A stretch of DNA of 64,000 nucleotides from Psychrobacter maritimus (GTDB taxonomy: Bacteria; Pseudomonadota; Gammaproteobacteria; Pseudomonadales; Moraxellaceae): positions 62,001 through 126,000 of the forward strand of contig NZ_CAJHAJ010000005.1 in NCBI RefSeq assembly GCF_904846345.1, written 5' to 3'. Positions 35,636-46,986 of the stretch are shown piece by piece (positions within the stretch are counted from its first letter, which is position 1; each line of letters opens with the position of its first letter). A program made the position numbers and the translations under genes. The notes beneath the pieces are model-generated. The model did not search any database. It worked only from the letters and a program-made list of their open reading frames with translations, and was not told the DNA's origin.

Positions 35636-36862
35636 TTATAGCTTTACCTTATCCAAAATAAAATCAATATCTTTATCGCCGCGCCCTGATAGATTAACCA
35701 AAATCGTCTCATCCGCTGACATATCTTTGGCGATTTTCATCGCATAAGCAATAGCATGTGCCGACTCTAAAGCAGGGATAATACCCTCAAGGCGTGATAG
35801 CGCCATAAAGGCTTCTAAACATTCTGCATCAGTCGCTGATTCATACGTAGCCAGTTGTAAATCTCGTAAATGCGAATGCTGTGGTCCAACTCCCGGGTAA
35901 TCTAGACCAGAGGCAATCGAATGTACCGGTGCTGGCTCGCCTTTTTCATCGAGCAATACATAACACTTAAACCCATGAATCTCGCCTTTGACGCCAAGCG
36001 ACATTGTAGCCGCATGATTGGGCGTATCCAAGCCTTCACCTGCAGGTTCCACGCCGATTTTTTGTACCTCTGCATCATCAAAAAAGCCGCTAAACATGCC
36101 AATAGCATTGGAGCCGCCGCCAACACAAGCGACCACCTTATTAGGCAGCTTACCCGTCGTCGCTAAGAACTGCGCCCGTGCTTCATGTCCGACCACCGAT
36201 TGAAAGTAGCTGACCATTTCAGGATATGGCGCTGGTCCCAATGCCGATCCAATCGCAAACATACTGGTATCAAGCTCATTCAAATAAGTCTCAAAAGCGC
36301 TATCGACTGCTTCTTTTAGCGTACCAGCACCGCGTGAGACTGGTACGATATTGGCACCCAAAATCTTCATCCGGCTGACGTTTGGATGTTCTTTTTTAAT
36401 ATCGACCACACCCATGTGAATCTCACACTCCAACCCCATCAAGGCCGCTGCCGTTGCCAACGCTACGCCATGTTGCCCCGCACCCGTTTCCGCAATCACC
36501 TTTTTTTTGCCTAATTTCTTAGCTAATAACACTTCACCCAAACAGTGATTAATTTTGTGTGCGCCCGTATGGTTTAAATCTTCACGTTTAAAATAAATCT
36601 GCGCGCCGCCGCAATGCTGGGTCAAACGCTGCGCATGATAAATGGGACTTGGACGACCAACATAAGTCTCACGCAAGCGCTTCATCTCTTTGATAAAGTC
36701 GTCGTCTTTGATAATTTCACGAAAACCTACTTCGATCTCGCTCATGGCTTTGGCAAGCTCGGGATGAGCAATTTTGCCACCGAACTCACCATATAGACCC
36801 TCGCTATTCGGCAAGATGGATTGATGTAAACCGTAGCCAGTGGCGGTATTTTGCGTTGTCAT
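35636..36862 (-). CDS. trpB: Tryptophan synthase beta subunit, without adjacent trpA
   Basis: PLP enzyme joining indole and serine to give tryptophan. At 408 residues it is normal for TrpB1. The PLP lysine lies in [19 protein letters not shown], the catalytic glutamate in AETGAGQHG, the phosphate loop in [11 protein letters not shown] and the C-terminal serine in NLSGRGDKD. Slight departures from common TrpB are HKINHCLGE (often HKINNALGQ) and [12 protein letters not shown] (often SGSxTLKDA). No trpA, trpF or other trp gene is next to it; upstream is a divergent GMC oxidase and downstream an EamA transporter. It may be a paralogue or a dispersed trp gene. Confidence 0.94.
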   Translation of the reverse strand: MTTQNTATGYGLHQSILPNSEGLYGEFGGKIAHPELAKAMSEIEVGFREIIKDDDFIKEMKRLRETYVGRPSPIYHAQRLTQHCGGAQIYFKREDLNHTGAHKINHCLGEVLLAKKLGKKKVIAETGAGQHGVALATAAALMGLECEIHMGVVDIKKEHPNVSRMKILGANIVPVSRGAGTLKEAVDSAFETYLNELDTSMFAIGSALGPAPYPEMVSYFQSVVGHEARAQFLATTGKLPNKVVACVGGGSNAIGMFSGFFDDAEVQKIGVEPAGEGLDTPNHAATMSLGVKGEIHGFKCYVLLDEKGEPAPVHSIASGLDYPGVGPQHSHLRDLQLATYESATDAECLEAFMALSRLEGIIPALESAHAIAYAMKIAKDMSADETILVNLSGRGDKDIDFILDKVKL

Positions 36863-37256
36863 AGTTAAGCCTTATTGTTTTAAATTAATTACTACTATTG
36901 TTGTCTTTGCCGAATTATTTAGCGTTTTTAATGATAAGAATATTTTAATGTATTTGTGTTCTAGTACATTGAAACAAGATAATAAGCGAAATTCCCTATT
37001 TGGTCAAGTTTACGCCTTACTATAAAAATAATTGACTAAGTAACTGGCTAAGTGATTGACTAAAAACTGGTAAGAGTAATCGATGAACGAAAGCCCGATT
37101 TGTCTATAAGTATTACAGCAATCGTGTGCCTGAAATAATAACGCAACCTATGTTTGCTAATATGATGCTCGCTTGGCTAAGCGCACCTTTACAGTCAAAA
37201 GCTAATATTATTCAACTCGGGCTTTTTTTAGCTTAAATATCAAATTAGGATACACC
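36863..37256. other. 394-bp divergent intergenic region, trpB / cholesterol oxidase
   Basis: No gene seen. On the plus strand, AAAGCCCGA (37090-37098) is complementary to TCGGGCTTT (37217-37225), and the latter runs into a T-tract 25 bp before the oxidase start, so a long-range stem or attenuator is possible. No trp leader peptide was found in front of trpB. Confidence 0.45.
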
Positions 37257-38855
37257 ATGCAACGACGCCAACTGATTAAAGCCATGGGTTTAAGCTTAAG
37301 GGCTATCAGCACCTCCGCTGCGGTGAGTGGTTGCCAAACGCTTGCCAAGCAGCCAAAGCTACCAAGCAAAATTACTCAAGCTGGACACTTTTCCAATATC
37401 ATCGTCGGTAGTGGTTACGGCGGCGCGGTATCAGCGCTACGATTAAGCGAAAAAGGTCATAAAGTATTAATACTTGAGATGGGTATGCGCTGGGATAGAA
37501 CGCCCGAGCACGATACCTTTTGCAAAATGATTAGCGCCGATAAACGCTCAAGCTGGTTTAGCAATATGCCAAACGCCCCTATCCCGATTCCAATTCCTAT
37601 CAGAAAATACCCGGGAGTTTTGGATTTAATCGAATACGACGATATGAAAGTATTCGCAGGGCGTGCTTATGGCGGCGGCTCCATCGTCAATGGCGCGATT
37701 GCCATTCAGCCAAGACGCGCGCATTTTGAAGCAGTGTTTCCTTGGATTGATTCTAATGAGATGTACGATACTTATTTTCCCCGTGCCATGAAAAATCTGA
37801 AAGTCAGTAAAATCCCTGAATCGTTTTTTAATGAGTCCGAGCATTATGAATACACTCGCGCAGCTGAACGCCAAGCAGCAAAAGCGGGACTAAAAACAGA
37901 GTTCTTTGGTAATAGCTATGACTTTGATTATATGCAAAAGGAAGCGCGCGGCGAAGTCTATGCCTCAGCACTCGGCGGCGAAGTGATTTATGGCAACAAT
38001 GCGGGCAAGTATTCACTCGATTTAACCTACCTAAAAGACGCTGAAGCCACAGGCAATGTCACGGTGAAAACCCTGCGCAAAGTAAATACTATTCAAGCGC
38101 TCGATAACGAGCAACTCAGATTAGAAGTTCATGTGTTAAATACTACAGGCGGCATCGATAAAATTGAGCATTATACTTGCGATAAACTGTTTCTAAATGC
38201 GGGCAGTACTGGCACTTCAGAGCTCCTACTTAAAAGCCAAGCGGAAGGCAAATTAAACAACCTAAACGAACATATCGGACAACATTGGGGACCAAACGGT
38301 AACATCATGACCGGTCGCAATTTCGTCCACGCTGCTGGCACTACCCAATCTACCATTCCGGTCAAAGGCATCAATATGTGGGACGGCGATAGAGACGGCT
38401 CAAAATACAAAATCTTTGCCGAACTCGCGCCATTGCCATTGGGACTTGAGACTTGGACAACGCTATATCTCGCCATCACTGACAATCCAGAACGCGGCAA
38501 TTATTATTATGATAAAACCACTAAAACCGTCAAACTCAACTGGAAACGCGAGCAAAATGAGTACTCGGTAAACGCTGCCAAAGAGCTGATCGAAAAACTC
38601 GCCAAAGTAAATGGTGGCTCTACTTCAAGCTTATTATTTACCAAAGGCTTCGGCGATAACTTCTGCTATCACCCGCTCGGCGGCTGCGTATTAGGCAAAG
38701 CGACTGATGAAGTTGGACGCGTCAAAGGGCATAAAAATATCTACGTGCAAGATGGCGCATTAATCCCCGGTAGCGCTGGCGTCAATCCATATGTCTTTAT
38801 CACCGGACTTGCTGAGCGTAATATGGCGAGTATTTTGAGGGAAGATTTTGGATAG
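37257..38855 (+). CDS. Cholesterol oxidase-type GMC oxidoreductase with Tat-like lipoprotein signal
   Basis: A 532-residue FAD enzyme. The N-terminus MQRRQLIKAM is twin-arginine-like and is followed by a lipobox-like VSGC (Cys26), suggesting export by Tat and possible lipid anchoring. The FAD loop is VGSGYGGAVSALRL (50-63). Key residues of Streptomyces/Brevibacterium cholesterol oxidase are all present: GLETW with E398, NFCYHPLGGCVLGKATD with H472, and GVNPYVFI with N510; GGGSIVNGAIAIQPRR and YGNNAGKYSLDLTYL also match. Those enzymes oxidise and isomerise 3-beta-hydroxysterols to 4-en-3-ones. The sterol substrate here is inferred. Monogenic. Confidence 0.92.
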   Translation: MQRRQLIKAMGLSLRAISTSAAVSGCQTLAKQPKLPSKITQAGHFSNIIVGSGYGGAVSALRLSEKGHKVLILEMGMRWDRTPEHDTFCKMISADKRSSWFSNMPNAPIPIPIPIRKYPGVLDLIEYDDMKVFAGRAYGGGSIVNGAIAIQPRRAHFEAVFPWIDSNEMYDTYFPRAMKNLKVSKIPESFFNESEHYEYTRAAERQAAKAGLKTEFFGNSYDFDYMQKEARGEVYASALGGEVIYGNNAGKYSLDLTYLKDAEATGNVTVKTLRKVNTIQALDNEQLRLEVHVLNTTGGIDKIEHYTCDKLFLNAGSTGTSELLLKSQAEGKLNNLNEHIGQHWGPNGNIMTGRNFVHAAGTTQSTIPVKGINMWDGDRDGSKYKIFAELAPLPLGLETWTTLYLAITDNPERGNYYYDKTTKTVKLNWKREQNEYSVNAAKELIEKLAKVNGGSTSSLLFTKGFGDNFCYHPLGGCVLGKATDEVGRVKGHKNIYVQDGALIPGSAGVNPYVFITGLAERNMASILREDFG

Positions 38856-39052
38856 GGTGTTGAGGTTATTAGATCTGATTATATTTAGAACGCTCTTGAA
38901 TGGCGTTCTTTTTGAGTGGAAATAATGCTATTTTTTTTAGACAAGTATTAGATGCTGGGTTACGCTATCGCTGACCTAATATACACGCTTCTATTAATAG
39001 GAGTAAGGCTAATGGGAACTTGTATATGGGATCTAATACTTGTGAGTAAATT

Positions 39053-39643
39053 CTAGCTTTTTCCTGAACCTAATTTTTTAATTGCTTTATCAATATTTTG
39101 TAATTGATCATTAGTTTTTATTAAGCTTTCTGAAATTTTCTTATCCCAGTTTGCGTCAGAAATATCTGTTCCATAAAATGCTTCAACAAAAAGCTGAGAT
39201 GAGCTAGATGATCTACTAAACCAAAACTTAGAGTTAGCTTTTCTATATTGAGTCTTGACTATAATATTATCCCCTCCCATATATTTTTTCAGTCCTCCAT
39301 ATTGTCCCCAAGAAATAATAATTTTTTGGCCAGGGGCTAAGAACGGAATACCATCTATAATAGGCCCAGATGCCATAGTCTTTGGCATGATCTGAGGTTC
39401 TTCTATACTGAATGCTTTTTCAGGTAGACCTCTTGATGTTTCAAAAGTTATATTTTCTGCTGGACCTTTACCTATATTTTCAATAATTAAAACAATAAGT
39501 GAGGGTCGCTTCTTATCTGTATCAGCATAAACAATAACTTCTGGATCAGTTGAGGAACGATAGACTGCGTAAGTTATTGCAGCTGACGCCGTTGCTATTA
39601 AAGCTAGAAACACAGATATCCAATTTGCTAAATCTATTTGCAT
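39053..39643 (-). CDS. Membrane-anchored protein of unknown function (two-gene islet)
   Basis: A 196-residue protein with one N-terminal transmembrane segment (WISVFLALIATASAAITYAVY) and a soluble domain containing VLIIENIGKGPAENITFE, FLAPGQKIIISWGQ and a Ser-rich stretch SRSSSSSQLF, ending in a charged helix. I do not recognise it. It is AT-rich relative to the neighbours, and the upstream gene (39689-40135) reads the same way with a 45-bp gap, so the pair is probably an operon acquired by transfer. Confidence 0.7.
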   Translation of the reverse strand: MQIDLANWISVFLALIATASAAITYAVYRSSTDPEVIVYADTDKKRPSLIVLIIENIGKGPAENITFETSRGLPEKAFSIEEPQIMPKTMASGPIIDGIPFLAPGQKIIISWGQYGGLKKYMGGDNIIVKTQYRKANSKFWFSRSSSSSQLFVEAFYGTDISDANWDKKISESLIKTNDQLQNIDKAIKKLGSGKS

Positions 39644-39688
39644 GCGTAACTCTCCAACTAATTTAGAACTGTGTTTACTCTTAATATT

Positions 39689-40135
39689 TTAAACGTTTTC
39701 TTTCCACTCGCTCATTCGTCGTTGAGATATTTCTACAGCACTTTCGGAAAACAGTTCAGGATAGCGAAGTATTACTGCTTCGAAAGCATAGGCTTCCAAG
39801 CCCATTTCTAATAATGCGGTATAACCTTTTGTCTCAGCTTTACGATCAACGGCGCGCTCGATAGCATTAATTATTCCGTATTTTTGAATCATTGGCCAAG
39901 TTCTAGATGCGCGTGTTTTCTTACCATTTCTGGCACTTAGCACCTCCTCATAAGCATAGACTGCCTTTATAGCTTCTCTCTCAGCTAATGTTTCAGCACC
40001 GTAATCTTCAGCTTTTAGTTCAATAGCACGCTCTTTTGCTTGTTTTGCCAAATCTTCTCTATCCTTAAGCAAAGCATTTTTAGCAAAAACCTCACATTTC
40101 TTGGGAGTGTCCAAATTTTTCACTCTATCATCCAT
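39689..40135 (-). CDS. Helical protein of unknown function (two-gene islet)
   Basis: A 148-residue charged, helical protein. It begins MDDRVKNLDTPKKCEVFAKN and ends in a distinct motif block RAVDRKAETKGYTALLEMGL plus AYAFEAVILRYPELFSESAV, which looks like a conserved domain though I cannot name it. The frame extends to TTG at 40141, but ATG 40133-40135 has a good AGAAGAG ribosome site 8 nt away. First gene of an AT-rich pair with the membrane protein at 39053-39643, between the sterol oxidase gene and lplA. Confidence 0.7.
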   Translation of the reverse strand: MDDRVKNLDTPKKCEVFAKNALLKDREDLAKQAKERAIELKAEDYGAETLAEREAIKAVYAYEEVLSARNGKKTRASRTWPMIQKYGIINAIERAVDRKAETKGYTALLEMGLEAYAFEAVILRYPELFSESAVEISQRRMSEWKENV

Positions 40136-40366
40136 AATCAAATCTCTTCTTATGTATTAGGTAGCCGGTTTGAACTAATGTCGTTTTTTACTTAATATCA
40201 ATCGTAATCATATCAGAAAGACTCAAAATAAGTTAGCTTGTCAAAATTTAAAAATTAAGTACACTCGCTCTTACCACCCCCATTGAAATCCAACCTCGCA
40301 TCGGCAACAATGACAGTACTTATTTATAAAAGCCAAACTAAAAATTTCTGCCCAAAAGGACAAACA

Positions 40367-41386
40367 ATGAAACTGCGCATCTTAAAGTCTGCCGTGACTA
40401 ACCCTTGGTTTAATCTTGCGACCGAAGACTGGATATTTAACACCCTCAATCCTGACTCGCACACGCTATTCTTATGGCGCAATAGCGAGACCGTGGTCAT
40501 TGGGCGCTCGCAAAACCCATGGGTAGAATGCAAAATCGATAAGATGGAAGCTGACGAAGTGTTTTTGGCGCGGCGTCAGAGTGGTGGTGGCGCGGTGTTT
40601 CATGATTTGGGCAATACCAACTTTACCTTTTTATCGCCTAAAGACGACTACGACCAAGAAGCGAACTTTACCATTATCATCAATGCGCTAAAAAAATTAG
40701 GTATAGACGCTGAGTTATCTGGTCGTAACGATATGCAAGTCGGTGATAAGAAAATATCAGGCAGCGCCTTTAAACACGCGGCTGATCGCAGCTTTCATCA
40801 TGGCACATTACTAGTCAATGCCAATATGCAAAAGCTGGGCGATTATCTTAATCCGCATCCACTTAAGCTTAAAGCCAAAGGCATCAAGTCTGTACGCGCG
40901 CGAGTCGCTAATCTGGTTGAGTTTAATGAAGACATCAATCACGAGACGTTATCTGATGCAATTATCGAAGCGTTTTGCGAATACTATCGCGACAAAGATT
41001 ATGGTTACACTGCGCCAATAGAAGAATTGGATGAAGCCAGTCTCGCTAAGCAGCCTGCGCTTAATAAATACTATCAGCAAATGGCAGATTGGGATTGGCG
41101 CTTTGGCAAGACGCCTGAATTTACCCATCATATCGAGACGCGATTTGATTGGGGTATTATTGATTTGCATCTTGATGTGAAGCAAGCAGTGATACGCGAA
41201 GTGGTCATCTTCTCTGACGCGCTAAACGTTGAGTTGATTGAGCTATTAAAAGAGGCGTTGACAGATATCAAATATGATAGACATGAAGTAAAAGACAAGC
41301 TTGCTGAGCTGGGGCAAGCGCATCCTGATTTGGTAGCGCAGATTGATGACGTATCTGCATGGTTGCTTGGAGAGATGGAAGGGTAG
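40367..41386 (+). CDS. lplA: Lipoate-protein ligase A
   Basis: Attaches free lipoate, via lipoyl-AMP, to E2 subunits of 2-oxoacid dehydrogenases and to GcvH (cytoplasm). Motifs: FNLATEDWIFNTL, NSETVVIGRSQNPWVEC, RRQSGGGAVFHDLGNTNFTF (lipoate/ATP loop), GRNDMQVGDKKISGSAF (catalytic lysine) and HGTLLVNANM, followed by the C-terminal accessory domain (LRHIETRF-like HHIETRFDWG). From the ATG at 40367, with AAAGGA six bases before it, the protein has 339 residues, the length of E. coli LplA. The longer frame from 40283 is not supported. Confidence 0.96.
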   Translation: MKLRILKSAVTNPWFNLATEDWIFNTLNPDSHTLFLWRNSETVVIGRSQNPWVECKIDKMEADEVFLARRQSGGGAVFHDLGNTNFTFLSPKDDYDQEANFTIIINALKKLGIDAELSGRNDMQVGDKKISGSAFKHAADRSFHHGTLLVNANMQKLGDYLNPHPLKLKAKGIKSVRARVANLVEFNEDINHETLSDAIIEAFCEYYRDKDYGYTAPIEELDEASLAKQPALNKYYQQMADWDWRFGKTPEFTHHIETRFDWGIIDLHLDVKQAVIREVVIFSDALNVELIELLKEALTDIKYDRHEVKDKLAELGQAHPDLVAQIDDVSAWLLGEMEG

Positions 41387-41513
41387 ATTTTTGCTCGTTA
41401 TTAATAATAAATAAAGACACTAAACCTCCTCTTGCAGTCAAGTTATCAAAAGCTTTCATATTTTACGCCGACTAAGGTTGTCATATCATTTATAGCTTTA
41501 AATAAACTTAATT

Positions 41514-41543
41514 TTGATATTTTGCGCTTTTGCCATCTATAAT
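41514..41543 (+). promoter_or_regulatory. Candidate sigma-70 promoter of the PAAR gene
   Basis: TTGATA (41514-41519), 18-bp spacer, TATAAT (41538-41543), about 63 bp before the PAAR start codon. Close match to consensus. Confidence 0.55.
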
Positions 41544-41606
41544 GTGATGCAAATAATAGATCTGCTATGAAAATCCAAACTTTAAATATTTAACCAAGGT
41601 AGCACT

Positions 41607-41927
41607 ATGGCAGCCTATATAACCGTCGGCGCAAAGACCTCTCATGGTGGGACGGTCATCTCCGGCTCACCGCATACCACTCATAACGGCATTCCTGTCG
41701 CGCGTAAAGGCGATAAAGTCATCTGTAAAAAATGCAAAAAGGTCACCATTATTGTGAGTGGTGATGACTCTTTTATCATTGATGGCGCGCCCATTGCGCG
41801 CGGCGGTGATGTCACCAGCTGCGGTGCTAAGCTGATTGCTAATCAACAGTCGTTTGCTGAATCGGATTTTAAGGTGTTTGGAGTTGAGCAGGCGGCGCCT
41901 TTGCAGTTTCCTAAGGCAACTTTATAA
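41607..41927 (+). CDS. Orphan PAAR-domain protein
   Basis: A 106-residue single-domain PAAR protein. Residues ~5-90 form the PAAR repeat (TSHGGTVISGSPHTTHNGIPVARKGD ... IDGAPIARGGDVTSCGAKL), which folds into the sharp tip on the VgrG spike of type VI secretion systems. Metal ligands are plausible among H13, H23/H26 and the cysteines in VICKKCKKV and TSCGA. No T6SS gene, VgrG or toxin/immunity gene lies in the window, so it is an orphan tip that may carry or recruit effectors. Good ribosome site (AAGGTAG). Confidence 0.9.
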   Translation: MAAYITVGAKTSHGGTVISGSPHTTHNGIPVARKGDKVICKKCKKVTIIVSGDDSFIIDGAPIARGGDVTSCGAKLIANQQSFAESDFKVFGVEQAAPLQFPKATL

Positions 41928-42024
41928 AATAGTTTATTCCCTAAAGGTAATTTCTCCTAAGAATAACAAGTCTTTAAGATAGAATTCAATAGCTGAATTA
42001 GCGAAAAAGCTCATCATTACCTAA

Positions 42025-42057
42025 CAAAAAAACGGCAGGAAATTTCTCCCCTGCCGT
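42025..42057 (-). terminator. Intrinsic terminator downstream of fadH
   Basis: ACGGCAGG (42032-42039) / CCTGCCGT (42050-42057). On the minus strand a seven-T run follows, placing it about 35 bp after the fadH stop. Confidence 0.88.
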
Positions 42058-42092
42058 CTTCTCAATTTAAACTTTTAATTCAAATTAGAATT

Positions 42093-44684
<2,592 letters not shown>

Positions 44685-46349
44685 ATGACAGACTTCCACA
44701 CCGGTCTTGGCAAAAACGCTGCCAACTATCAACCGCTTACCCCTATTGACTTCATCATCCGTAGCGCACAGGTCTATCCTGATAAAACCGCTATCATCTA
44801 TGACGATTTAGAACACAATAACCTCACGCAAACGTGGCAACAGACCTACGATCGTTGCCGTCAATTGGCGGATGGTCTGCGCAAATTGGGGATTGATAAA
44901 AATGACACCGTGGCGGTCATGATGCCAAATACCCCAGCGATGGTCGAGTGTGCCTTTGGCGTACCCATGTCAGGTGGCGTACTTTGCACTTTAAATACCC
45001 GTCTAGATATCAATGCGTTAAGTTTTTGTTTGCAACACTCAGAAGCCAAAGTATTAATCTTAGACAGCGAGTTTGCTGAGCATGCTGAGATGATTGATGA
45101 AGCTTTTCCTAATCTCATCGTTATTCATGCAACCGATGCGGCGCTCGATATTGAACGTTTTGGTCGTATGAGCTATGAAGAATTAATCGCCAGCTCAGAC
45201 AGCTTGGATAATTGGGAAAAACCTCTCGATGAATGGGATGCCATTGCGCTCAACTATACCTCTGGCACCACTGGCAAGCCCAAAGGTGTGGTCTATCACC
45301 ATCGCGGTGCGACACTCAATGCCGTGTCCAACATTTTAGATTGGGATATGCCCAAGCACCCGATGTACCTATGGACGCTGCCATTATTTCATTGTAATGG
45401 TTGGTGCTTTCCATGGACCATCGCTGAGCGCGCGGGCGTCAATATCTGCTTGCGTAAGATTGACGCTGATTTAATTTTGCAGCTGATTGCCAAGCATAAA
45501 GTCACGCATTATTGCTCAGCGCCGGTAGTACACAATATGATTGCTGGCGGCAAACCTGAATATAAAGAAGCCATTAACCATGAAGTCAAAGGCTGGGTCG
45601 CTGGTGCGCCGCCGTCTGAGACCATGCTCGCTGCTATGGAAGCAATGGGTTTTCATATCTCGCACGTTTATGGTCTCACCGAAGTCTATGGGCCGGTCAC
45701 TGTCTGCGCTGAGCAACAAGAATGGGATGCGCTTGATGTCGCTGCTCGCGCGCAGAAAAAATCACGCCAAGGTGTGACGTCGCATTTGATGACAGGCTTT
45801 GAGCTTTTTAAACAAGGCACCACTGAGCCGGTTGCTGCTGATGGCGAAGAGATGGGCGAGCTGGCACTGCGCGGTAATATGGTAATGAAAGGCTATCTAA
45901 AAAGCCGTAAAGCGACCGAAGAAGCCTTTGCTGATGGTTGGTTCCGCACCGGTGATTTGGGCGTCAAATACCCTGATGGCTATATCAAAATCATGGATAG
46001 GCTTAAAGACATCATCATCTCAGGTGGCGAAAATATCTCTAGTATCGAAGTCGAAAACGTCTTATATAAAATGCCTGAAGTACAAAGCTGTGCTGTCGTC
46101 GCCGCGCCGCATGATAAATGGGGCGAAGTGCCTGTTGCCTTTATCGAGATTCATGCTGGTAGCACCTTACAACGCGATAATGTGATGGAGCACTGCAAGC
46201 AGCATTTAGCTGGCTTTAAAGTACCGAAATATATTATCTTTGCTGAAATCCCAAAAACCAGCACCGGTAAAGTTCAGAAATTTGAGCTGCGTCAGGCGGC
46301 AAAATCATTGGCACATGAGACCCCAAAAGTCAGCCCAAGTACCACGTAG
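44685..46349 (+). CDS. Acyl-CoA synthetase (medium-/long-chain fatty acid CoA ligase, AlkK-like)
   Basis: AMP-binding adenylate-forming enzyme (554 residues) that activates carboxylic acids as CoA esters. Motifs: LNYTSGTTGKPKGVVYHHRG (AMP-binding), LFHCNGWCFPWTIAERAG, HVYGLTEVYGPV, GWFRTGDLG, DRLKDIIISGGENISSIEVE and the C-terminal KTSTGKVQK with the catalytic lysine. It resembles AlkK/FadD3-like ligases for medium-chain or related acids more than E. coli FadD. Divergent from fadH, which suggests a fatty-acid catabolism cluster. The chain-length preference is not visible. Confidence 0.93.
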   Translation: MTDFHTGLGKNAANYQPLTPIDFIIRSAQVYPDKTAIIYDDLEHNNLTQTWQQTYDRCRQLADGLRKLGIDKNDTVAVMMPNTPAMVECAFGVPMSGGVLCTLNTRLDINALSFCLQHSEAKVLILDSEFAEHAEMIDEAFPNLIVIHATDAALDIERFGRMSYEELIASSDSLDNWEKPLDEWDAIALNYTSGTTGKPKGVVYHHRGATLNAVSNILDWDMPKHPMYLWTLPLFHCNGWCFPWTIAERAGVNICLRKIDADLILQLIAKHKVTHYCSAPVVHNMIAGGKPEYKEAINHEVKGWVAGAPPSETMLAAMEAMGFHISHVYGLTEVYGPVTVCAEQQEWDALDVAARAQKKSRQGVTSHLMTGFELFKQGTTEPVAADGEEMGELALRGNMVMKGYLKSRKATEEAFADGWFRTGDLGVKYPDGYIKIMDRLKDIIISGGENISSIEVENVLYKMPEVQSCAVVAAPHDKWGEVPVAFIEIHAGSTLQRDNVMEHCKQHLAGFKVPKYIIFAEIPKTSTGKVQKFELRQAAKSLAHETPKVSPSTT

Positions 46350-46393
46350 GACAATGCAGTATAAGCTTTTTGTGTAATAATTAATTGAGCATA

Positions 46394-46430
46394 AAAAAGG
46401 TCAGCCTAATGAATGTAGGCTGACCTTTTT
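46394..46430. terminator. Bidirectional terminator between convergent genes
   Basis: Perfect 15-pair stem AAAAAGGTCAGCCTA (46394-46408) / TAGGCTGACCTTTTT (46416-46430), 7-nt loop. Serves the acyl-CoA synthetase and the YeeE pair. Confidence 0.92.
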
Positions 46431-46454
46431 GCTTAGCTATTATTAACCAAACGA

Positions 46455-46874
46455 CTAATTCAGTTTTGGCTCAAGCCATTGATAGACCAGCATGCCGATT
46501 ATCATCGCTGGGATAAAGACGTAAGCTTGCCATTGTCCTGTACCTAGCAGCACGATACCCGGTCCTGGGCAAATACCCACCAAGCCCCAACCGATACCGA
46601 ATAGCATCGCGCCGATTAGCAGTTTTTTATTGATGGTGGTTTTGGTTGGCATCTCAATCAAGGTGCCAATCCAGCTATTCTTTTGTCGCTTAGCCAGTTG
46701 CACGCCGACTATCGCCACCGCCAGACCGCCGCCCATTACCAGTGCTAGAGAAATATCCCACGCACCAAAGACGTCCAAAAAACCCTGTACTTTAGCAGGA
46801 TCGGTCATCCCTGATATCAGCAGTCCAAAACCGAATAATAACCCTGCCAGTAATCCAATTATATTTTTTAGCAT
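46455..46874 (-). CDS. YeeE/YedE-family half-transporter (DUF6691 type), second of pair
   Basis: A ~139-residue membrane protein with four hydrophobic segments, including LLAGLLFGFGLLISGMTDPAKVQGFLD and the conserved LFGIGWGLVGICPGPGIVLL with its Gly-x-Cys-Pro-Gly motif. It is one of two consecutive short YeeE/YedE genes that together correspond to one full-length YeeE (thiosulfate/sulfur uptake family). The frame opens at GTG 46889, but ATG 46874 (MLKNIIGLL) is the more natural start. Its partner ends 112 bp upstream in the same orientation. The sulfur substrate is inferred from the family. Confidence 0.9.
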   Translation of the reverse strand: MLKNIIGLLAGLLFGFGLLISGMTDPAKVQGFLDVFGAWDISLALVMGGGLAVAIVGVQLAKRQKNSWIGTLIEMPTKTTINKKLLIGAMLFGIGWGLVGICPGPGIVLLGTGQWQAYVFIPAMIIGMLVYQWLEPKLN

Positions 46875-46986
46875 GTTTGTTTCTCGCACCTAATGTATTA
46901 ATCCAAGCTGTTATAACAATCTATTATGACTAGCTGTTATAAACGATATTCATCGCTGTCTTCGCAACGTACTGCCTATATGACTT

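Noticed and set aside
36863-37256. trp attenuator or leader peptide in front of trpB
   Set aside because: No short ORF with tandem Trp codons and no terminator/antiterminator pair near the trpB start on the minus strand.
40283-40366. 28-residue N-terminal extension of LplA
   Set aside because: ATG 40367 has a good AAAGGA site and gives the standard LplA length; the extension has no match to the family.
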